NCBI RefSeq assembly: GCF_014650075.1
Contig: NZ_BMUG01000001.1
Location: 1,068,710 to 1,132,709 of the forward strand
Reading direction: 5' to 3'
Length of the DNA stretch: 64,000 bases
DNA from: Streptomyces microflavus
GTDB taxonomy: Bacteria; Actinomycetota; Actinomycetes; Streptomycetales; Streptomycetaceae
In this document: positions 59,374-64,000 of the stretch, piece by piece
How the letters are laid out: each line of letters starts with the position of its first letter
Position numbering within the stretch: the stretch's first letter is position 1
The notes under the pieces: model-generated
What the model was told of the DNA's origin: nothing
Database searches by the model: none
Seen by the model: the letters and a program-made list of their open reading frames with translations, nothing else
Program-made: the position numbers and the translations under genes

Positions 59374-60120
59374 TCAGGCAGCGGCGTACGCGGTGAGCGG
59401 CGGCCCCCTCCGTCCCACGGAGTGCACGAGGAAGCGGGCCGGGAACAGCGGGTGCGCGCGCCCGGCGGCCCGGGGGAGACGCGCAGCGGACCGGAGGCCC
59501 CCGCCCACCACGGCGACCGCGGTGAGCAGTGGCCGGAACGCCACCAGGGCCGCCGTGCGCAGCAGCCGCGCCAGTGCCGCCTCTCCGCGCCGCAGCCAGA
59601 GGGCGGCGAGCAGTCCGACGGTCACGTGGGCGGCGAGCAGCAGCCACGGCACGGCGGGTCCGGGCTGCGCCAGCAGGGCCGCCGCGCGGTCGCCCGCACC
59701 GGTCACCCCGGCGAGCGGGGTACCCACCGTGCCGACGCCCGCGAGCCGGGCCCCGGCCGCCCCGGCCTCGCCGCCCCCGCAGAGCACATCGAAGCCCACC
59801 GAGCGCAGGGGGCCCGCGATGGGGCCGCCGGCCGCCCCGTAACAGAGGTGCTGACCGGTGGTGAAGAGCGTGTCGGCGGCCAGCTCCAGCGGAACGAGCA
59901 GCCCCGCGATCGCGCCGAAGCCGCGCTCCCGGCCGGCCAGCGCGTACGCCACGGCGAAGACGACCGCCGCGAGCAGCGCGACCGCGGTCAGCGGCAGCGG
60001 GACCCCGGAGAGCAGCACATGGGACGCGGTGGACAGGACGACGACGAGCGCGGTGAAAAGCGCCGCGCGCGCCACCCTGAGCTGCGTACCTGAGATGTCC
60101 ATCGCCGGAAAGTGTGTCAT
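59374..60120 (-). CDS. Uncharacterised integral membrane protein
   Basis: A 248-residue protein I do not recognise. Hydrophobic segments lie at about 18-38, 42-62, 70-86 and 150-172. It has exactly two cysteines, C93 and C114, in the loop after the third segment (TTGQHLCYGAAGG ... DVLCGGG). Histidines lie near the membrane at H34, H91 and in LLAAHVTVG. The C-terminus is Arg/Ala-rich. The start is ATG 60120 or 60102; neither has a ribosome site. It precedes the DsbA-like gene by 63 bp, so a redox or metal link is possible but unproven. Confidence 0.65.
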   Translation of the reverse strand: MTHFPAMDISGTQLRVARAALFTALVVVLSTASHVLLSGVPLPLTAVALLAAVVFAVAYALAGRERGFGAIAGLLVPLELAADTLFTTGQHLCYGAAGGPIAGPLRSVGFDVLCGGGEAGAAGARLAGVGTVGTPLAGVTGAGDRAAALLAQPGPAVPWLLLAAHVTVGLLAALWLRRGEAALARLLRTAALVAFRPLLTAVAVVGGGLRSAARLPRAAGRAHPLFPARFLVHSVGRRGPPLTAYAAA

Positions 60121-60161
60121 GTGCTGAGGTAGGAGGACCTTAAAAGAGGCTGAGAGTCACA

Positions 60162-60177
60162 GTGCCCCCTCGGGCAC
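60162..60177 (-). terminator. Short hairpin after the DUF2252 gene
   Basis: A 6-bp stem GTGCCC / GGGCAC with a 4-nt loop begins 5 bp past the stop. A TTTT run occurs about 24 nt further along the minus strand. A weak terminator at best. Confidence 0.4.
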
Positions 60178-60182
60178 GAGGC

Positions 60183-61508
60183 CTACAGACCCGGGATCCG
60201 GCCGTTGCGGAAGAGGTCCACGAAGATCTGGTGGTCCGCCCGCGCCCGGGCCCCGTAGCTGTGGGCGAAGTCGACCAGCAGCTCGCCGAAGCCCTCCTCG
60301 TCGGCCGCGATGGCCGCGTCGATCGCCCGCTCCGTGGAGAACGGCACCAGCGAGTGCCCGCTCTCGTCGTCCGCCGCCGCGTGCATGGTGGCGGTCGCCC
60401 GGCCCAGATCGGCGACGACCGCCGCGATCTCGTCCACCTCGTCGATCTCGGACCAGTCCAGATCGACCGCGTACGGCGAGACCTCGGCGACCAGCTGGCC
60501 CGCGCCGTCCAGCTCGGTCCAGCCCAGCCACGGGTCGGCGTGCGCCTGGAGCGCGCGCTGCGAGATCACCGTGCGGTGCCCCTCGTGCTGGAAGTAGTCC
60601 CGCACGGCGGCGTCCGTGATGTGCCGGGAGACCGCCGGGGTCTGCGCCTGCTTGAGGTAGATCACCACATCGTTCTCCAGGGCGTCGCTGTTGCCCTCCA
60701 GAAGGATGTTGTACGAGGGCAGCCCGGCGGAGCCGATGCCGATGCCCCGGCGGCCCACCACGTCCTTGACCCGGTAGGAGTCGGGGCGGGTCAGGCTCGA
60801 CTCCGGCAGCGTCTCCAGATAGCCGTCGAACGCGGCCAGCACCTTGTACCGCGTGGCGGCGTCCAGGTCGATCGCGCCGCCGCCGTCCGCGAAGCGGCGC
60901 TCGAAGTCACGGATCACCGTCATCGAGTCCAGCAGCGAGAAGCGGGTCAGCGACCGGGCGGCGCGCAGCGCGTCCAGCAGCGGGCCGTCCGCCGTGTCCA
61001 GCGTGAAGGGCGGCACCTCGTCGTTCTTCGCGCCCGTCGCCAGCGCGTGGATCCGCTCCCGGTAGGCGGCGGCGAAGATCCGGACCAGGTCGGTGATCTG
61101 CTCGTCGCTCAGCGCCTTGGCGTACCCGATCAGCGCCACGGAGGCGGCGAACCGCTTCAGGTCCCAGGTGAAGGGGCCCACGTACGCCTCGTCGAAGTCG
61201 TTGACGTTGAAGACGAGGCGGCCGTTGGCGTCCATGTAGGTGCCGAAATTCTCCGCGTGCAGATCACCGTGGATCCAGACCCGGCCGGTCCGCTCGTCCA
61301 GATACGGGCCGCCGCGCTGCTCGCGCTCCAGGTCGCTGTAGAACAGGCCGGCCGTGCCCCGGTAGAAGGCGAAGGCCGAGCCCGCCATCTTGCGGAACTT
61401 GACCCGGAAAGCGGCCGGATCGGCGGCCAGCAGCTCCCCGAAGGCGGTGTCGAAAACGGCGAGAATCTGCTCCCCGCGCTGCGCTGCGCCGGTCTGCGTT
61501 TCCGACAT
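60183..61508 (-). CDS. DUF2252 family protein (kinase-like fold)
   Basis: A 441-residue protein of the DUF2252 family. WIHGDLHAENFG (near residue 79) and NVNDFDEAYVGP (near 101) resemble the catalytic HGDxxxxN and DxD motifs of aminoglycoside-phosphotransferase-like kinases, so a phosphotransfer role is plausible. No substrate is known to me. GGAGG lies 9 nt before the ATG. It is divergent from dnaE. Confidence 0.88.
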   Translation of the reverse strand: MSETQTGAAQRGEQILAVFDTAFGELLAADPAAFRVKFRKMAGSAFAFYRGTAGLFYSDLEREQRGGPYLDERTGRVWIHGDLHAENFGTYMDANGRLVFNVNDFDEAYVGPFTWDLKRFAASVALIGYAKALSDEQITDLVRIFAAAYRERIHALATGAKNDEVPPFTLDTADGPLLDALRAARSLTRFSLLDSMTVIRDFERRFADGGGAIDLDAATRYKVLAAFDGYLETLPESSLTRPDSYRVKDVVGRRGIGIGSAGLPSYNILLEGNSDALENDVVIYLKQAQTPAVSRHITDAAVRDYFQHEGHRTVISQRALQAHADPWLGWTELDGAGQLVAEVSPYAVDLDWSEIDEVDEIAAVVADLGRATATMHAAADDESGHSLVPFSTERAIDAAIAADEEGFGELLVDFAHSYGARARADHQIFVDLFRNGRIPGL

Positions 61509-61722
61509 TTCTTGCTGCCTCCTGCGGTAGCCGGCGTGCCTGGCCGGGCTGGGGTCCGCTCGACTCCGAGCGTGACTGAGTGCATGACAAAACGGGCACG
61601 TGTCCCGCCTTCTCCAACGCTCGGCGGAAGCCGGGAGTGCCCGTCGTCCGACTCCATCACGTCGTAGACTTCCACGCTGTCCCCCCGTCCGTCATCGCCC
61701 GACTTCCCGGAGGCCCGACGCC

Positions 61723-64000
61723 GTGACCAAGCCGCCCTTCACGCACCTGCACGTTCACACCCAGTACTCGCTGCTGGACGGTGCGGCGCGGCTCAAGGAC
61801 ATGTTCGAGGCGTGCAACGAGATGGGCATGTCGCACATCGCGATGACCGACCACGGCAACCTGCACGGGGCCTACGACTTCTTCCACTCGGCGACCAAGG
61901 CGGGCGTCACACCGATCATCGGCATCGAGGCGTACGTCGCCCCGGAGTCGCGCAAACACAAGCGCAAGGTGCAGTGGGGACAGCCGCACCAGAAGCGCGA
62001 CGATGTGTCCGGATCCGGTGGGTACACCCACAAGACGATCTGGGCGTCGAACAAGACCGGGCTGCACAACCTCTTCCGGCTCTCCTCGGACGCGTACGCC
62101 GAGGGCTGGCTCCAGAAGTGGCCCCGGATGGACAAGGAGACCATCTCCCAGTGGTCCGAGGGCCTGATCGCCTCCACCGGCTGCCCCTCGGGCGAGGTGC
62201 AGACCCGGCTGCGGCTCGGCCAGTTCGACGAGGCGGTGCAGGCGGCCTCCGACTACAAGGACATCTTCGGGGCGGACAAGTACTTCCTGGAGCTGATGGA
62301 CCACGGCATCGAGATCGAGCGCCGGGTCCGCGACGGGCTGCTGGAGATCGGCAAGAAGCTGGACATCCCGCCGCTGGTCACCAACGACTCCCACTACACG
62401 TACGCCCACGAGGCGACCGCCCACGACGCCCTGCTCTGTATCCAGACCGGCAAGAACCTCTCCGACCCCGATCGCTTCCGCTTCGACGGCACGGGCTACT
62501 ACCTGAAGACGACGGACGAGATGTACGCCGTCGACTCCTCCGACGCCTGGCAGCAGGGGTGCGCCAACACCCTCCTGGTCGCCCAGCAGATCGACACCAC
62601 CGGCATGTTCGAGGCGAAGAACCTCATGCCGAAGTTCGAGATCCCGGACGGCTTCACGGAGATCACCTGGTTCCAGGAGGAAGTGCGCAAGGGCATGCAG
62701 CGCCGCTTCCCGAACGGTGTGCCCGACGACCGGCAGAAGCAGGTCGAGTACGAGATGGACATCATCATCCAGATGGGGTTCCCGGGATACTTCCTGGTCG
62801 TCGCGGACTTCATCATGTGGGCCAAGAACAACGGCATCGCGGTCGGCCCCGGACGTGGTTCGGCGGCCGGTTCGATCGTGTCGTACGCGATGGGCATCAC
62901 CGACCTCGACCCGATCGAGCACGGGCTGATCTTCGAGCGGTTCCTCAACCCCGAGCGCGTCTCCATGCCCGATGTCGACATCGACTTCGACGAGCGCCGG
63001 CGCGTCGAGGTGATCCGGTACGTGACCGAGAAGTACGGCGCCGACAAGGTCGCCATGATCGGCACCTACGGCAAGATCAAGGCGAAGAACGCCATCAAGG
63101 ACTCGGCCCGGGTGCTGGGCTACCCGTACGCCATGGGCGACCGCCTCACCAAGGCCATGCCCGCCGACGTCCTCGGCAAGGGCATCGACCTCAACGGCAT
63201 CACCGACCCCAAGCACCCGCGCTACAGCGAGGCGGGCGAGATCCGGGGGATGTACGAGAGCGAGCCGGACGTCAAGAAGGTCATCGACACCGCGAAGGGC
63301 GTCGAGGGCCTGGTCCGGCAGATGGGCGTGCACGCCGCCGGCGTCATCATGTCCAGCGAGCCGATCGTCGACCACGCACCCGTCTGGGTCCGGCACACCG
63401 ACGGCGTCACCATCACGCAGTGGGACTACCCGCAGTGCGAGTCGCTCGGCCTGCTGAAGATGGACTTCCTCGGCCTGCGCAACCTGACGATCATGGACGA
63501 CGCCATCAAGATGGTGAAGTCCAACAAGGGCATCGACCTGGAGATGCTCTCCCTGCCGCTGGACGACCCCAAGACGTACGAACTGCTCTGCCGCGGTGAC
63601 ACGCTCGGCGTCTTCCAGTTCGACGGCGGGCCGATGCGCTCCCTGCTGCGCCAGATGCAGCCCGACAACTTCGAGGACATCTCCGCCGTCTCGGCCCTCT
63701 ACCGGCCGGGCCCGATGGGCATGAACTCGCACACGAACTACGCCGAGCGCAAGAACGGCCGCCAGGAGATCACTCCGATCCACCCGGAGCTGGAGGAGCC
63801 CCTCAAGGAGGTCCTCGGCCTCACCTACGGTCTGATCGTCTACCAGGAGCAGGTCCAGAAGGCCGCCCAGATCGTCGCCGGGTACTCCCTCGGCGAGGCC
63901 GACATCCTGCGCCGCGTGATGGGCAAGAAGAAGCCCGACGAGCTGGCGAAGAACTTCGTGCTCTTCGAGGCCGGTGCCAAGAAGAACGGCTTCTCCGACG
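61723..64000 (+). CDS. dnaE: DNA polymerase III alpha subunit, 5' part
   Basis: Main replicative polymerase, cut by the window edge after 759 codons with no stop. The GTG at 61723 has GGAGG (61709-61713) 9 nt upstream. The N-terminal PHP domain carries [15 protein letters not shown] (H10, H12) and [10 protein letters not shown], so its metal site looks intact. The polymerase domain shows [18 protein letters not shown] and the catalytic aspartates D417 and D419 in [12 protein letters not shown]. The gene continues past 64000. No exonuclease motifs are expected in this subunit. Confidence 0.96.
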   Translation, partial: MTKPPFTHLHVHTQYSLLDGAARLKDMFEACNEMGMSHIAMTDHGNLHGAYDFFHSATKAGVTPIIGIEAYVAPESRKHKRKVQWGQPHQKRDDVSGSGGYTHKTIWASNKTGLHNLFRLSSDAYAEGWLQKWPRMDKETISQWSEGLIASTGCPSGEVQTRLRLGQFDEAVQAASDYKDIFGADKYFLELMDHGIEIERRVRDGLLEIGKKLDIPPLVTNDSHYTYAHEATAHDALLCIQTGKNLSDPDRFRFDGTGYYLKTTDEMYAVDSSDAWQQGCANTLLVAQQIDTTGMFEAKNLMPKFEIPDGFTEITWFQEEVRKGMQRRFPNGVPDDRQKQVEYEMDIIIQMGFPGYFLVVADFIMWAKNNGIAVGPGRGSAAGSIVSYAMGITDLDPIEHGLIFERFLNPERVSMPDVDIDFDERRRVEVIRYVTEKYGADKVAMIGTYGKIKAKNAIKDSARVLGYPYAMGDRLTKAMPADVLGKGIDLNGITDPKHPRYSEAGEIRGMYESEPDVKKVIDTAKGVEGLVRQMGVHAAGVIMSSEPIVDHAPVWVRHTDGVTITQWDYPQCESLGLLKMDFLGLRNLTIMDDAIKMVKSNKGIDLEMLSLPLDDPKTYELLCRGDTLGVFQFDGGPMRSLLRQMQPDNFEDISAVSALYRPGPMGMNSHTNYAERKNGRQEITPIHPELEEPLKEVLGLTYGLIVYQEQVQKAAQIVAGYSLGEADILRRVMGKKKPDELAKNFVLFEAGAKKNGFSD

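Overview
The window is a stretch of core chromosome from a Streptomyces-like actinomycete. Third codon positions are very GC-rich, GTG starts are common, and the dcw operon has the actinobacterial order. Other clade markers are an iron box of the DmdR/IdeR type, a SepF/DivIVA elongation locus, an SAV_6107-type HEPN protein and a translational T-box before ileS. I see no prophage, CRISPR array, tRNA or rRNA. Mobile DNA is limited to one 197-bp MITE-like insertion.

Layout. 1-3.4 kb: DAHP synthase, iron-regulated bfd, convergent bfr and a molybdopterin oxidoreductase. 3.4-6.2 kb: endonuclease IV and a PASTA Ser/Thr kinase. 6.3-8.7 kb: thiO-thiS-thiG under a TPP riboswitch. 8.7-13.6 kb: a small unknown protein, a FAD reductase, an Rv2175c-like DNA-binding protein, thiE, metF and a Tyr-rich membrane protein. 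13.6-19.7 kb: a CrtI-like oxidoreductase, a DUF4126 protein, and a TetR / YhgE-Pip / degenerate ABC ATPase module. 19.8-22 kb: HEPN protein, methyltransferase, DUF3040 protein. 22-27.8 kb: transglutaminase-DUF58-MoxR cassette and a beta-carbonic anhydrase. 28.2-46.1 kb: the division and cell-wall cluster rsmH-ftsL-ftsI-murE-murF-mraY-murD-ftsW-murG-ftsQ-ftsZ, then pgeF-yggS-sepF-yggT-divIVA. 46.4-50 kb: ileS with its T-box leader. 50.1-53 kb: DksA-like protein, lspA, an RluD-like synthase and an acetyltransferase. 53.2-61.5 kb: antiporter, MscS channel, hydrolase, PhoD, a DsbA-like protein with an unknown membrane protein, and a DUF2252 protein. 61.7 kb to the end: 5' part of dnaE.

How the genes fit together. 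The dcw genes are nearly gapless, with several ATGA/GTGA stop-start overlaps, so they look co-transcribed and translationally coupled. ftsZ has its own 276-bp control region. sepF and divIVA link septation to tip growth. Thiamine genes lie in two blocks, and only the thiO block carries the riboswitch. The neighbourhood DAHP synthase - PASTA kinase - Rv2175c-like protein - MetF resembles the Mycobacterium tuberculosis aroG-pknL-Rv2175c-metF region, from memory of that genome.

Most of the window is conserved housekeeping DNA, and I found no clear new multi-gene system. The parts most worth a second look are the insertion placed in a CTAG shared by two convergent stop codons, tandem duplications that begin at stop codons of several genes, the ABC ATPase with altered nucleotide motifs, the HEPN protein with an intact RNase-type motif, the Tyr-rich membrane protein, the histone-like tail on the DksA homologue, and a group of apparently leaderless genes.
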